Counted from the stretch's first letter, positions 45,266-54,882 are shown. The stretch: 64,000 nucleotides of DNA from Bradyrhizobium semiaridum (GCF_020329505.1 NZ_JAGKJJ010000014.1:83633-147632); one strand, 5' to 3'. Made by a program: numbers and translations. The notes: generated by a model from the letters alone, not told the origin.

Positions 45266-46362
45266 TACCCGTCCTCCTGAATCAGCAAGGCCATAAAACC
45301 GGTGAGGCCGCCCACAACGACAGGCAACCACGCCGCAGCGATGGGATGCATCAACTCAGCCTTGCTCAAGTCCTCAGTTACTTTCGACAGCACGTAGAGC
45401 AGAAAGCCTGCACCCACGCCACTCAAAACCATCTTCTGCACGCCGCCCATCCGGAAGAAGCGGAGGCTCACAGAAGCCGCCAACATCACCATCGCAGCCA
45501 GCAAAAATGGCTGCGCGATGAGTTTGTGATACTGCAAACGATAGCCGGCGGTCGCGAACCCTGAGCTCTCCGACGAGCGGATGTAGTTCGGTAGTTGCCA
45601 AAACGACACAGTTTCGGGGGTGGAGAAACTGTTGCGGACCTGAGCGGGGGTGAGGGTGGTGGTCAGGTAGAAGGTATTCTGGTCAACCGGAGGCTTGTCG
45701 AGGGTGTATCGGCGTACTCCCTTGAACACCCAGCGCCCTTCTTCGAGGGCTGCTTCGCGGGCCTCGATTCGCTCCTTGAACTGCAACGCCGTATCGAATC
45801 GGAAGACGGTGAGACCGGTCAGTCGCACGCCTTGCTGTTCGCTGCGGGCGGCATTGATGATCGCCTGACCTTCGTCGTTGATCTGGTTCAGCCAGAACCC
45901 GGATGCGTCCTGGATGCCGCCGCCCGGCGCCGAGCCGAACAGTTCGGCCTCCATCCGTTTGGAGAGTTCGCGCAGGTTGGCCGAGATCGGATTGTAGGTG
46001 GTGGTCGCGATGACCCCGAGCAGCAGCGCGCTGGCCAGCGCCGGTGAGATGAACTGCCAGGCCGAGACGCCGGCGGCGCGCGCCACGACGAGCTCCAGCC
46101 GGCGCGACAATGCAAGATAGCAGGTCATGGCGCCAATCAGCACGCAGAACGGCATCAGCTTCTCGAGCAGCTGCGGCACGCGGAACAGCGAGGTCTCCGC
46201 CACGGTGATCGCCGACGCCCCGACGAGGCCCGACGTCCTGCGCACCATTTCGATATAATCGACCAGCACCAGCAGCACGAAGATGCTGGCGAACACGCCC
46301 ACCGCCGAGATCACGAAGCGGCCGGCGAAATAGCGTCCGAGCGTGTTTGTGACCATGCTCAT
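45265..46362 (-). CDS. lptG: LPS export permease LptG
   Basis: LptG is one of the two inner-membrane permease subunits of the LptB2FG transporter that extracts LPS. The 365-residue protein has the YjgP/YjgQ layout: helices at the N-terminus (VISAVGVFASIFVLLVLVDY), a periplasmic beta-jellyroll and C-terminal helices. The ATG at 46362 overlaps the lptF stop (ATGA), and the stop overlaps the lptD GTG by one base, so lptF, lptG and lptD are translationally linked. lptB is not in this window. Confidence 0.95.
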   Translation of the reverse strand: MSMVTNTLGRYFAGRFVISAVGVFASIFVLLVLVDYIEMVRRTSGLVGASAITVAETSLFRVPQLLEKLMPFCVLIGAMTCYLALSRRLELVVARAAGVSAWQFISPALASALLLGVIATTTYNPISANLRELSKRMEAELFGSAPGGGIQDASGFWLNQINDEGQAIINAARSEQQGVRLTGLTVFRFDTALQFKERIEAREAALEEGRWVFKGVRRYTLDKPPVDQNTFYLTTTLTPAQVRNSFSTPETVSFWQLPNYIRSSESSGFATAGYRLQYHKLIAQPFLLAAMVMLAASVSLRFFRMGGVQKMVLSGVGAGFLLYVLSKVTEDLSKAELMHPIAAAWLPVVVGGLTGFMALLIQEDG

Positions 46363-47525
46363 GCGGTCGCGGGCCTCCGGAAGAAGCGCGCAATACGCTC
46401 GTTGTTGCGGTTGATCTGCTCCATCAGCGCCGCCGGCGGCTCGACGACGACGCCGCCGACGATCATCCAGATACCGACACCGATGCCGCCGAACAGCATC
46501 AGGTACTGCACGATCGCGGCAAGCGGATTCTTCACCGTGACGACCGAGCAGGCGAAGCCGATCATGCGCAGGCCGAACACCGCGAACACCGAACCGCCGA
46601 TCGAGAAGTTGCGGCTCTGGCGCGTGGTGCGCGGCGCGCCGAGGAAGGCGAAGGTGAGTGCCGCGAACGCAAACGGATAGATCGGTGCCATGAAGCGGTC
46701 ATGCAGCTCGGCGCGGAACTGGCCGGACAGCTGCTGATAGATCGGATCGTCCTCCTTCGGCCACATCAGCTCCCACATGTAGCGCTCGCGGATGCCGAGC
46801 GTGACGTCGCGGCTCTGCGAGAATTTCGACATGTCGAAGGCGTAGCGGCCGAACGCAACCAGCGCCGGGTCGCGCTTGCCGACCTCGAAGCGCTCGAGAT
46901 TGCCGTCCTCGAGCACGAGGTAGGAGCCGCTCTCGTTCTTCAGCACCGTGCCGTGGTCGGCGATGATGGTGACGCGCTCGGCCGGGTCGCGGCGGTCGTC
47001 GACGAAGATGCCGCCGAGCACGCCGCCGGGCAGGCGCTCGCGGATCCGGATCGTCAGGTTCTGGTCGAGCTGGGCGAAGCGGCCGGGCTGCAGGATGTTG
47101 GTCAGCACGTCGGCGGTGATCTCGGCGTCCCACTGCTTGATTCGGCGCATGCCGTCGGGCGCAAGATAGGCGCCGATAAAGGCGACCATCGCCGCGACCA
47201 CGCAGGTGGCATAGAGAAAGGGACGGAACAGCCGCCACGGCGAGAAGCCCGCCGCGTTCATCACGATGATCTCGGAATCGGTCGCGAGCTTGTTCAGCGT
47301 GTGCGAGATCGCAATCATCAGCGCGATCGGGGCTATGATCAGGACCAGGGCCGGGATCACAAGGCCGGTGATGCCGAGGAAGGTCAGGATGGTCTGACCC
47401 TGGCTGGTCATCAAATCGATGCCGCGCAACGCCTGCGTAATCCAGATCACGCCGGTGAGGCTGACCAGGACAAGCGCAAACGACGCCAGCGTCGTTTTGA
47501 AAATGTACTTGTCGATCGACCCCAT
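46359..47525 (-). CDS. lptF: LPS export permease LptF
   Basis: LptF is the partner of LptG in the LPS exporter. The 388-residue protein starts MGSIDKYIFKTTLASFALVL and shows the YjgP/YjgQ family helices, with the conserved ATDSEIIVMNAAGFS motif near residue 80-95 at the coupling-helix region that contacts LptB. It overlaps lptG by four bases. The gene is the first in the minus-strand lptF-lptG-lptD-surA-pdxA-rsmA run. A divergent promoter region separates it from pepA. Confidence 0.95.
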   Translation of the reverse strand: MGSIDKYIFKTTLASFALVLVSLTGVIWITQALRGIDLMTSQGQTILTFLGITGLVIPALVLIIAPIALMIAISHTLNKLATDSEIIVMNAAGFSPWRLFRPFLYATCVVAAMVAFIGAYLAPDGMRRIKQWDAEITADVLTNILQPGRFAQLDQNLTIRIRERLPGGVLGGIFVDDRRDPAERVTIIADHGTVLKNESGSYLVLEDGNLERFEVGKRDPALVAFGRYAFDMSKFSQSRDVTLGIRERYMWELMWPKEDDPIYQQLSGQFRAELHDRFMAPIYPFAFAALTFAFLGAPRTTRQSRNFSIGGSVFAVFGLRMIGFACSVVTVKNPLAAIVQYLMLFGGIGVGIWMIVGGVVVEPPAALMEQINRNNERIARFFRRPATA

Positions 47526-47876
47526 TGCCTACCGCACGGCCCCCCTGACGCACCAAAACGCACGGCTTTCGACCAATCCCGTCAACCCGGGTCCCCTATG
47601 GTCGAGCCGCGGATCCGTCCGGCTCACTCTCTCACTACCATCCCTTTGATCCGTCAACAAAATGGCCGAGCCAAGGCACGCTTAATTTATAGTTAATTAT
47701 TCCCTTTTGTGGCCTTCCGGCCACTGCGGTGCTTGGCAGCGGAGCGGCCGGCAGGCCATAGTGTCGTCAAGCTCGGTCCGGGTCGCTCCGGACCGCTTTT
47801 CGCAACGCACGATCCGAGCTGCCCGCCAGGACCGGTTCAGGTCCGAGCAATACCCTGAATTCTGGAGGATTTTCCT
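47526..47876. other. divergent promoter region between lptF and pepA with a hairpin plus T-run
   Basis: The 351-base gap contains an AT-rich patch near 47679-47698 (TTAATTTATAGTTAATTA) and a perfect 8-bp hairpin CGGTCCGG / CCGGACCG (47774-47781 and 47788-47795) followed by CTTTT on the plus strand. The hairpin plus T-run looks like a small intrinsic terminator about 80 bases before pepA. I see no protein gene. A leader attenuator or a short RNA are possible. Confidence 0.5.
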
Positions 47877-49376
47877 ATGTCCGACGCCGTCAAGGTCGGC
47901 TTTGTCCCATTCGCAGCTCCCAGTCGCGGCATTCTGGTCGCGTTTTGCGACGAGCAATTGAAACTAGGGCCGGCGACGCAGAAGGCGCTGGGAGCCTCGG
48001 CCGAGACCGTAAAGCGGGCTGCCGCCGCCAACCGTTTCAAGGGCAAGAGCGGCGCGGCTTTGGACATTCTGGCGCCGGAGGGCAGCAAGGCCGAGCGTCT
48101 GATCGTGATCGGCATCGGCAAGGCGAGCGAGCTCAAGGAGAAGGATTTTCTCAAATTCGGCGGCGTCGCCGCGGGCAAGCTCGGCGCCGGCAGCGCGTCG
48201 ATGACGGTTCTCGCCGAGTTGCCGGACGGAGCGATGGCGGCGGATCAGGCCGCGGCGATCGCGACTGGTCTGCGGCTGCGCGCCTACAAGTTCGATCGCT
48301 ACAAGACCAAGAAGAAGGACGGCGAGGAGGGCGCCTCGCGGGCCGACGTGTCGTTCGCCGTCGCCGATGTCGCAGCCGCTAGGAAGGCATTTGCTCCGAA
48401 CTCGTCCATCGTCGACGGCGTGAACCTCGCGCGTGAGCTCGTCAATGAGCCGCCGAACGTGCTCTACCCCGAGGAGTTTGCGCGCCGCGCCAGCCAGCTG
48501 CGCAAGCTCGGCGTCAATGTCGAGGTGCTCGACGTCAAGGCCATGACCAAGCTCGGCATGGGTGCGCTGCTCGGCGTCGCACAGGGCTCGGCGCGGCCAG
48601 GCCGCACCGTGATCATGCGCTGGAACGGCGGCAAGAAGGGCGATGCGCCGGTCGCCTTCATCGGCAAGGGCGTCTGCTTCGATACCGGCGGCATCTCCAT
48701 CAAGTCGGCCGGCGGGATGGAGGATATGAAGGGCGACATGGGCGGCGCAGCCTGCGTGGTCGGCCTGATGCACGCGCTCGCGGCGCGCAAGGCCCGCGTC
48801 AACGCGGTCGGTGCGATCGGCCTAGTCGAGAACATGCCCGACGGCAACGCGCAGCGTCCCGGCGACATCGTCACCTCGATGTCCGGCCAGACCATCGAGA
48901 TCATCAACACCGATGCCGAGGGACGCCTCGTGCTCGCCGACGTGCTCTGGTACGTCGCGAAGAAGTTCAAGCCGAAGTTCATGGTCGATCTCGCGACGCT
49001 GACCGGCGCCATCATGGTCGCGCTCGGCACCGATCACGCCGGCATGTTCTCCAACAATGACGAACTGGCCGAACGTCTTGCCAAGGTCGGGCTGGAGACC
49101 GGCGAGAAGGTCTGGCGCATGCCGCTCGGTCCCGAATACGACAAGCTGATCGACTCGCAATTCGCCGACATGAAGAATACCGGAGGACGGCATGGCGGCT
49201 CGATCACCGCGGCGCAGTTCCTGCAACGCTTCGTCGACGGCAGGCCGTGGGCGCATCTCGACATCGCCGGCACCGCGATGGGCGCGCCGAAGACCGACAT
49301 CAATCAGAGCTGGGGTTCGGGCTATGGCGTGCGTCTGCTCGAGCGGCTGGTGTCGGAATATTATGAGAAGAAATAG
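47877..49376 (+). CDS. pepA: leucyl aminopeptidase (M17)
   Basis: PepA is a two-metal cytosolic aminopeptidase (and in some bacteria a DNA-binding protein). The 499-residue protein has the M17 C-terminal domain with GKGVCFDTGGISIKS (Lys and Asp metal ligands), MEDMKGDMGGAA and the signature NTDAEGRLVLADVLWY. GGAGG lies at 47863-47867. holC follows 15 bases downstream, a common pepA-holC order in proteobacteria. Nothing atypical seen. Confidence 0.96.
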   Translation: MSDAVKVGFVPFAAPSRGILVAFCDEQLKLGPATQKALGASAETVKRAAAANRFKGKSGAALDILAPEGSKAERLIVIGIGKASELKEKDFLKFGGVAAGKLGAGSASMTVLAELPDGAMAADQAAAIATGLRLRAYKFDRYKTKKKDGEEGASRADVSFAVADVAAARKAFAPNSSIVDGVNLARELVNEPPNVLYPEEFARRASQLRKLGVNVEVLDVKAMTKLGMGALLGVAQGSARPGRTVIMRWNGGKKGDAPVAFIGKGVCFDTGGISIKSAGGMEDMKGDMGGAACVVGLMHALAARKARVNAVGAIGLVENMPDGNAQRPGDIVTSMSGQTIEIINTDAEGRLVLADVLWYVAKKFKPKFMVDLATLTGAIMVALGTDHAGMFSNNDELAERLAKVGLETGEKVWRMPLGPEYDKLIDSQFADMKNTGGRHGGSITAAQFLQRFVDGRPWAHLDIAGTAMGAPKTDINQSWGSGYGVRLLERLVSEYYEKK

Positions 49377-49391
49377 GTCGGCTGCTCCCGC

Positions 49392-49844
49392 ATGACCGAG
49401 GTTCTGTTCTACCATCTGCAGAACATGACGCTGGACAGCGTGCTGCCGCCGCTGCTCGAGAAGTCGCTCGAGCGCGGCTGGCGTGTGGTCGTGCAATCGA
49501 CGTCGCTGGAACGCGCCGAGGCGCTCGATGCCCATTTGTGGACCTATAGCGACGATTCATTCCTGCCGCATGCGACCTGGCGCGTCGCCGACGCGGCGGA
49601 CCAGCCGATCATCCTGTCGATCGAGGAGGGCAATCCGAACCGCGCCAACGTCCGCTTCCTGATCGACGACGCGCCCTTGCCGGCGGACTGCGACAGCTAC
49701 GCGCGGATCGTGCTGGTGTTCAACGGCGACGACCCGGATGCGGTGGCGGGTGCGCGGGAAAGCTGGACCGCCTGCAAGGCACGCGGCTTCGAGGTCACCT
49801 ATTGGCAGCCTGACGAGCGGGGGCGGTGGCAGCGACGCCAATAG
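49392..49844 (+). CDS. holC: DNA polymerase III chi subunit
   Basis: Chi links the clamp-loader to single-strand-binding protein at the replication fork. The 150-residue protein starts MTEVLFYHLQNMTLDSVLPPLLE, and contains LDAHLWTYSDDSFLPH and QPIILSIEEGNPN, all typical of HolC. It is preceded closely by pepA. Length is normal. A psi subunit is not visible here. Confidence 0.94.
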   Translation: MTEVLFYHLQNMTLDSVLPPLLEKSLERGWRVVVQSTSLERAEALDAHLWTYSDDSFLPHATWRVADAADQPIILSIEEGNPNRANVRFLIDDAPLPADCDSYARIVLVFNGDDPDAVAGARESWTACKARGFEVTYWQPDERGRWQRRQ

Positions 49845-49896
49845 CGATATCAAGCAATTAATGATAATTTGAGGTTTCTTGGGGCAAGCCACGGTC

Positions 49897-50517
49897 ATGC
49901 CGCAAAGTGATGTTCGGACAAGCCCCTTGCGGAAAGGGGCAGGAGTTTTGTCGATCGTGCGGGACGCAACATTCAGTCGGAAGTCGCTGCTGGCGCTGCT
50001 CGTGCTCGCACCAAGCCTTGCCGCCTGCTCGAGCGCGTCCGACCTGCTGTCACGCGACGCCGACTGGTTCTCGCGTCCGGGCCGATTGTTCATTCGCAAC
50101 ATCTCGATCGAATCGCCGCCGCTGACGCCGGACAAGCCGGTCACGAACGATGACCTCGTTGCAGCCGACGGATCGTGTCCCGGCATGACGCCGCCGGCCG
50201 GTGCTGCGGGCGCCAACGCGCTGGCGGATGGCGCTGCCGCTGCGCCGCCACCGCAGCCTGTGGGCGGCAGTGTCGCGCTCGGCCACACCGAGTGCGACGT
50301 CGTGCGCGGCATCGGTGCTCCCGACAGCGTGAATCTGTCCAACGGCCCCGGCGGCGACCGCGTTGCGGTCGTCACCTGGTCGCGCGGCGCGCGCGCCGGC
50401 ATCTACACTTTCACTGGGGGACGACTGTCATCGGTCGAGCGCGGACCGGATCCGGTGCCGGAGCCGAAGGCGGCGAAGCCGAAGAAGAAGAAATCCACGG
50501 CGGCCGCGCACGGCTAG
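49897..50517 (+). CDS. lipoprotein with a BamE/SmpA-like C-terminal segment
   Basis: A lipobox LAAC follows a hydrophobic stretch (SLLALLVLAPSLAAC), so the protein is a lipoprotein. The C-terminal half contains VALGHTECDVVRGIGAPDSV and AGIYTFTGGRLSSVERG, which resembles the BamE/SmpA fold (G-x-t-x-x-d-V then a beta-rich turn), but no domain is proven. The start is uncertain: ATG 49897 is used here, and TTG 49948 or GTG 49957 downstream of AGGAG at 49941 would give a more compact signal peptide. The tail is Lys-rich. It follows holC by 52 bases. Confidence 0.6.
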   Translation: MPQSDVRTSPLRKGAGVLSIVRDATFSRKSLLALLVLAPSLAACSSASDLLSRDADWFSRPGRLFIRNISIESPPLTPDKPVTNDDLVAADGSCPGMTPPAGAAGANALADGAAAAPPPQPVGGSVALGHTECDVVRGIGAPDSVNLSNGPGGDRVAVVTWSRGARAGIYTFTGGRLSSVERGPDPVPEPKAAKPKKKKSTAAAHG

Positions 50518-50569
50518 TCCGGGTTATCCAAATCCCATCGCAATAGGGCAGAGCGCGCGTTGCCGCGCG

Positions 50570-52435
50570 CTAGTTCGCGGCCTCGTCCAGCTCCGTGCTG
50601 GCTTCCAGCCATTCTTCCTCGGCCCGCTGCAGCGCGGTTTCGGCGCCGGCGCGCGCCTTGGTCAGTTGCGCCGCCTGCTTGGGATCGCGCGTGAAGATGT
50701 CCGGCAGCGCCAGCGCGGTGTCGATCTTGACGATGATGCCGTTGATGCGCTCGATCTCGGCCTCGGCCTGCGCAATTCGCTGCCGGGGTGCAACGCGCTT
50801 CTCAGCCCGGTTGCGCTCGGGCTTCGCCGGCTCCTTGCTGCGCTCGCGCGATGCGGGCCTGGCGCCGTCATTGGCCGACAGGATCATGCGGCGGTATTCG
50901 TCGAGATCGCCGTCATACGCGGTCACGGTCTGGTTGGCGACGACCCACAGCCGATCGGCGCAGGCCTCGATCAGATAGCGATCGTGCGAGACCATCATCA
51001 CCGCGCCCGGGAAGTCGTTGATGGCCTCCGCCAGCGCCGCGCGGCTGTCGATGTCGAGATGGTTGGTCGGCTCGTCGAGGATGATCATGTTGGGGCCGAA
51101 AAAGGTCGCGAGCCCGAGCAGCAGCCGGGCCTTTTCGCCGCCCGACAGGCTCTTCACCAGCGTGTCGCCGGCCTTGCCGGAGAAGCCGATCGCGCCGACG
51201 CGGCCGCGCACCTTGCTCTCGGGCGCGTCGGGCATCAGCTTGCGGATGTGATCATACGGCGAGCCATCGAGGTTGAGCTCGTCGACCTGATGCTGCGCGA
51301 AATAGCCGACCGACAATTTGTCCGCGCGCGTGATCCGTCCGGTGAACGGGGCGAGCTTGCCCGCCAGCAGCTTGACCAGCGTCGACTTGCCGTTGCCATT
51401 GGACCCGAGCAGGGCGATGCGGTCATCAGTATCGACGCGCAAGGTCACGCGATTGAGCACCGGCTTGCCCGGCTCGTAGCCGACCGAGACGTCGTCGACC
51501 GCGATGATCGGCGGCGACAGCAGCTTCTCGGGCGCCGGGAACGAGATCTCATGGACGTCCTGGGTCACCAGCGCGGTGATCGGCTTCATTCGCTCCAGCA
51601 TCTTCACGCGTGACTGCGCCTGCCGCGCCTTCGAGGCCTTGGCCTTGAAGCGGTCGACGAACGCCTGCAGCCGCTTGCGCTCGTCGGCCTGGCGCTTGGC
51701 GTGCTTGGCGTCGAGCAGTTCGCGCGCGGAGCGCTGCTCCTCGAACGAGGAGTAGGTGCCCTTGTAGAGCGTCAGCCTGCCGCGATCGAGGTGCAGGATC
51801 TGGTCGACCGACGTGTCCAGCAGATCGCGATCGTGGCTGATCACGATCACGGTGCGCGGATAGTTGGCGAGGTGATTCTCTAGCCACAACGTGCCTTCGA
51901 GATCGAGATAGTTGGTCGGCTCGTCCAGCAGCAACAGATCGGGCGCCGAGAACAGCGTCGCCGCGAGCGCCACGCGCATGCGCCAGCCGCCGGAGAATTC
52001 GGCGCAGGCGCGCGCCTGGTCTGATGTCGAGAAGCCGAGGCCGGACAGAATCGCGGCGGCGCGCGCCGGCGCCGAATGGGCGTCGATGTCAACCAGCCGG
52101 GTCTGGATTTCGGCGATCCGATGCGGGTCCTGTGCGGTGTCGGCCTCGCGCAGCAGCGCGTCTCGCTCGAGATCGGCCTTCAGCACGACATTGATCAGGC
52201 TCTCCGGTCCGTCGGGTGCCTCTTGCGCCAGACTGCCGATTCGCCAGCGTGGCGGCAGCGTGATGCTGCCGCTCTCGACCGGCAACTCGCCGCGGATGGC
52301 ATGAAACAGCGTCGACTTGCCGACGCCGTTGCGGCCGACGAATCCGACGCGCGCGCCCGGCGTAATCTGCACGGAACTGTGATCAATCAGCAGCCGTCCG
52401 GCGATCCGGATCGAGATGTCGGTGATGGAAAGCAT
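50570..52435 (-). CDS. ABC-F family ATP-binding protein
   Basis: A 621-residue soluble protein with two ABC domains and no transmembrane part, so an ABC-F translation or ribosome factor. The first Walker A is VGRNGVGKST near residue 35, with signature FSGGWRMR and DEPTNYLD; the second is LGSNGNGKST with LSGGEKARLLLG and DEPTNHLD. Between them is the helical linker (RKRLQAFVDRFKAKASKARQ), and a C-terminal coiled coil follows. Closest in plan to Uup/YheS. Assignment to a specific subfamily is not possible without alignment. Confidence 0.92.
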   Translation of the reverse strand: MLSITDISIRIAGRLLIDHSSVQITPGARVGFVGRNGVGKSTLFHAIRGELPVESGSITLPPRWRIGSLAQEAPDGPESLINVVLKADLERDALLREADTAQDPHRIAEIQTRLVDIDAHSAPARAAAILSGLGFSTSDQARACAEFSGGWRMRVALAATLFSAPDLLLLDEPTNYLDLEGTLWLENHLANYPRTVIVISHDRDLLDTSVDQILHLDRGRLTLYKGTYSSFEEQRSARELLDAKHAKRQADERKRLQAFVDRFKAKASKARQAQSRVKMLERMKPITALVTQDVHEISFPAPEKLLSPPIIAVDDVSVGYEPGKPVLNRVTLRVDTDDRIALLGSNGNGKSTLVKLLAGKLAPFTGRITRADKLSVGYFAQHQVDELNLDGSPYDHIRKLMPDAPESKVRGRVGAIGFSGKAGDTLVKSLSGGEKARLLLGLATFFGPNMIILDEPTNHLDIDSRAALAEAINDFPGAVMMVSHDRYLIEACADRLWVVANQTVTAYDGDLDEYRRMILSANDGARPASRERSKEPAKPERNRAEKRVAPRQRIAQAEAEIERINGIIVKIDTALALPDIFTRDPKQAAQLTKARAGAETALQRAEEEWLEASTELDEAAN

Positions 52436-52548
52436 GCAGCGTTGTCACCGGACCCGCTGCCAAACGCAACCCGTCTGTTGGAAAATCTGTTCCGGGGCCG
52501 CGCTCGCCGAAAATACAATTTCGGGCCGTTGCCGGCCCGATAATGGCT

Positions 52549-52725
52549 TTAATGCTGATCCTTTTCCCGTCGCCGCAACTCATCCATCAGGTGTTGCAGG
52601 CGGGACGAGAGCGCCGGCTCGGGGCGCATGTTCTGCTGTAGCCGTTCACCGACGGCATCGCAGATGTAACGGCAGGTCTTGTGATCGATCTGGTCGAGAT
52701 CGCTGTCGGTTGGCGCGGGCATCAT
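52549..52725 (-). CDS. small conserved protein of unknown function
   Basis: From ATG 52725 the protein is 58 residues: MMPAPTDSDLDQIDHKTCRYI then CDAVGERLQQN and LQHLMDELRRREKDQ, a helical soluble protein. An in-frame ATG at 52743 adds six residues and the one at 52722 removes one. I recall near-identical small proteins in Bradyrhizobium, which supports coding, but no function is known. Confidence 0.65.
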   Translation of the reverse strand: MMPAPTDSDLDQIDHKTCRYICDAVGERLQQNMRPEPALSSRLQHLMDELRRREKDQH

Positions 52726-52892
52726 GGCACATTCTCTTCGCACAATTCTTGGCGAGTTCCACCTCGCGAGGTTTTCGAGCGGTATTGCCGTAACAAGTCG
52801 CGACCCCGATTTTGGTTTCCCGCCGCAAGGCCGTCATGCGCTCGCCTTGAGGAGTGGAGCCGGGCGGGCCGCGCAGGTTCCCGCCCCGTACG

Positions 52893-52921
52893 AAAAAGCC
52901 CCGGCGCAATGGGCCGGGGCT
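52893..52921 (-). terminator. Rho-independent terminator after the 83-residue secreted protein
   Basis: On the minus strand AGCCCCGGCC, a short loop and GCCGGGGCT are followed directly by TTTTT (the forward-strand A-run at 52893-52897). It lies 26 bases past the stop of the gene at 52947-53198 and has the classic stem plus U-run form. Confidence 0.85.
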
Positions 52922-52946
52922 GTGCAAGTCAGGGTTGTAAGTCGGA

Positions 52947-53198
52947 TCAATAGCAGCGGTTGACCACGCGCCAGCGGGGGCCCCACGGCGTCGGGACCAC
53001 GCGGCGGACGTAGCAGCCGCCGTAGCCACCGAAATAGGCGGGACCGCCGATGATGACGCGCGGGCCGCCCCAGCCGTGATGCCAGCCGCCATGCCAACCT
53101 CCATGCCAGCCGCCCCAGGCGGAGGCGGAAGTCGGCGCCAGCGCGGCCGCACCGAGCGAAACCGCGGCAACTGCAGCAAGCGAGAGTTTGCGTAACAT
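52947..53198 (-). CDS. small secreted Gly/Trp/His-rich protein
   Basis: The 83-residue protein has a signal peptide (LSLAAVAAVSLGAAALAPTSASA) and a mature region of repeated GGWHGGWH units, then RVIIGGPAYFGGYGGCYVRRVV and WRVVNRCY with two cysteines. Short proteins of this composition are common in Bradyrhizobium and may be envelope-associated; function unknown. It is followed by its own Rho-independent terminator, so it forms a monocistronic unit. Confidence 0.8.
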   Translation of the reverse strand: MLRKLSLAAVAAVSLGAAALAPTSASAWGGWHGGWHGGWHHGWGGPRVIIGGPAYFGGYGGCYVRRVVPTPWGPRWRVVNRCY

Positions 53199-53472
53199 GA
53201 TCGTCTCCTCGAAGTTGGGGCGCGCATCAGGCGGCCCGCGATGACATCGTTTCCCGAGACGTCCTGCTAGGGTTTGCCAGCACGGCGTCGGATCGGAGGA
53301 GAGCCTACGCGGCAGGAGCTGAACGGTGGCGGCACAGCGCCGTCAGAATGGGTTCACCTTCGTGAAATCGTCGTAATTTGGCCCGGACAGGGGCCGGGCC
53401 GGCGACCGCCGCCGGGCGCGTTTTTGGCGCGAAAATGCATCGAAACTAATGGCTAACGCGTCACAGGGTCGC

Positions 53473-53501
53473 TTGCCGTCACCCCATCGCGCCGATATAA
53501 G
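53473..53501 (+). promoter_or_regulatory. ndk promoter (sigma-70 type)
   Basis: TTGCCG (53473-53478) and TATAAG (53496-53501) are separated by exactly 17 bases, and the start of ndk is 40 bases later. It is the best promoter match seen by eye in this window. A short hairpin GGCCCGG / CCGGGCC lies upstream at 53380-53400. The rest of the 53199-53472 spacer holds no gene. Confidence 0.6.
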
Positions 53502-53540
53502 CCCCGGCAACTCCCAACCACCGTTTGCAAGGACGAAATC

Positions 53541-53963
53541 ATGGCGATTGAACGCACCTTCTCGATCATCAAGCCCGATGCCACCGAGCGCAACCTGACC
53601 GGTGCCGTCAATGCGGTGATCGAGAAGGCGGGCTTGCGGATCGTCGCGCAGAAGCGCATCCGCATGACCCGCGGCCAAGCCGAAACCTTCTATGCGGTCC
53701 ATAAGGCGCGTCCGTTCTTCGGCGAACTGGTCGACTTCATGACCTCGGGTCCGGTGGTGGTCCAGGTGCTGGAAGGCGAGGGCGCGATTCTGAAGTATCG
53801 CGACGTGATGGGCGCGACCGATCCGTCGAAGGCGGCCGAGGGCACCATCCGCAAGCTCTACGCCAAGTCGATCGGCGAGAACTCGGTGCATGGCTCGGAC
53901 GCGCCGGAAACTGCCGTTGTCGAGATCGCGCAGTTCTTCGCCGGCAACGAGATCGTCGGCTAA
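53541..53963 (+). CDS. ndk: nucleoside diphosphate kinase
   Basis: Ndk balances NTP pools by transferring phosphate between NTP and NDP through a phosphohistidine. The 140-residue protein begins MAIERTFSIIKPDATERN and has the active-site motif NSVHGSDAPE with the catalytic His (near residue 117). The length is normal. It completes GDP to GTP conversion after Gmk encoded at 36694. Confidence 0.98.
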   Translation: MAIERTFSIIKPDATERNLTGAVNAVIEKAGLRIVAQKRIRMTRGQAETFYAVHKARPFFGELVDFMTSGPVVVQVLEGEGAILKYRDVMGATDPSKAAEGTIRKLYAKSIGENSVHGSDAPETAVVEIAQFFAGNEIVG

Positions 53964-54026
53964 TTTATCTGGGGCGCGGCGGGATGACGCCGCCAGGGGC
54001 GGCCGCAAGGCCGAATAGGACTCGCT

Positions 54027-54866
54027 GTGGATTGGCTGTGGCAGATCTTTGATCCCGCGTACATCGGCGCGTTCTTTACCCAGTTCAAGGCGGAGATGGC
54101 GACGCCGACCTTCTGGGTCGCCGTCGGCAAGATCATCTGGATCAATGTCCTGCTGTCGGGCGACAACGCGCTCGTGATCGCGCTCGCCTGCCGCGGACTG
54201 GCGCCGCGCCAGCGGCTATGGGGCATGGTCTTCGGCGCCGCCGCCGCGGTGCTGCTGCGGGTGATCTTCACCGGCATCGTCGCCACTCTGATGGAGCTGC
54301 CGTACCTCAAGCTGATCGGCGGCCTCGCACTCATCGTGATCGCGGCCAAGCTGCTGGTGCCGGAGCAGGAGGACGAGGACAGCGTTGATGCCGCCTCGCA
54401 TCTGTGGGCGGCAGTGCAGATCGTCGTCGTCGCCGACATCGTGATGAGCCTCGATAACGTGATCGCGGTGGCGGCCGCCGCCAACGGCAGCGTGCCGCTG
54501 CTGGTGCTCGGACTCGCGATCAGCGTTCCCTTGATCGTCGCGGGTGCGGCACTGATCATGGCGCTGCTCAACAAGCTGCCGATCCTGGTCTGGGCCGGTG
54601 CGGCGCTGCTCGGCTGGATCGCGGGCGATGTCATCGCCACCGATCCGGCGGTGCATCCGAGGCTCGATGCGCTGTTCGCCGGATCGCTCGGTGCCAGGCT
54701 CGATTCCCTGCTGGCCTCGGTCGGGCTGTCGCCGCAGTTCGGCCATGGCGGCAACGGCGGCGAGATTGTGCTCGCCGTGCTCGGCATCATCGTGGTGCTG
54801 ATCACCGGATCGATCTGGCGCCGGCACGCGCTCAGGAAGGCGAAGCACGCCGCCGAAGCGGCGTGA
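54027..54866 (+). CDS. TerC family (YjbE-type) membrane protein
   Basis: The 279-residue protein has about seven hydrophobic helices and the TerC motif pair: LLSGDNALVIALACRGL near residue 42 and DIVMSLDNVIAVAAAANG near residue 142. The acidic residues in these motifs are thought to bind metal ions; YjbE-like proteins are linked to manganese export. It starts with GTG 54027 after ndk (63-base gap). The exact substrate is inferred. Confidence 0.85.
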   Translation: MDWLWQIFDPAYIGAFFTQFKAEMATPTFWVAVGKIIWINVLLSGDNALVIALACRGLAPRQRLWGMVFGAAAAVLLRVIFTGIVATLMELPYLKLIGGLALIVIAAKLLVPEQEDEDSVDAASHLWAAVQIVVVADIVMSLDNVIAVAAAANGSVPLLVLGLAISVPLIVAGAALIMALLNKLPILVWAGAALLGWIAGDVIATDPAVHPRLDALFAGSLGARLDSLLASVGLSPQFGHGGNGGEIVLAVLGIIVVLITGSIWRRHALRKAKHAAEAA

Positions 54867-54882
54867 TTGATAGCGCTCGGCT

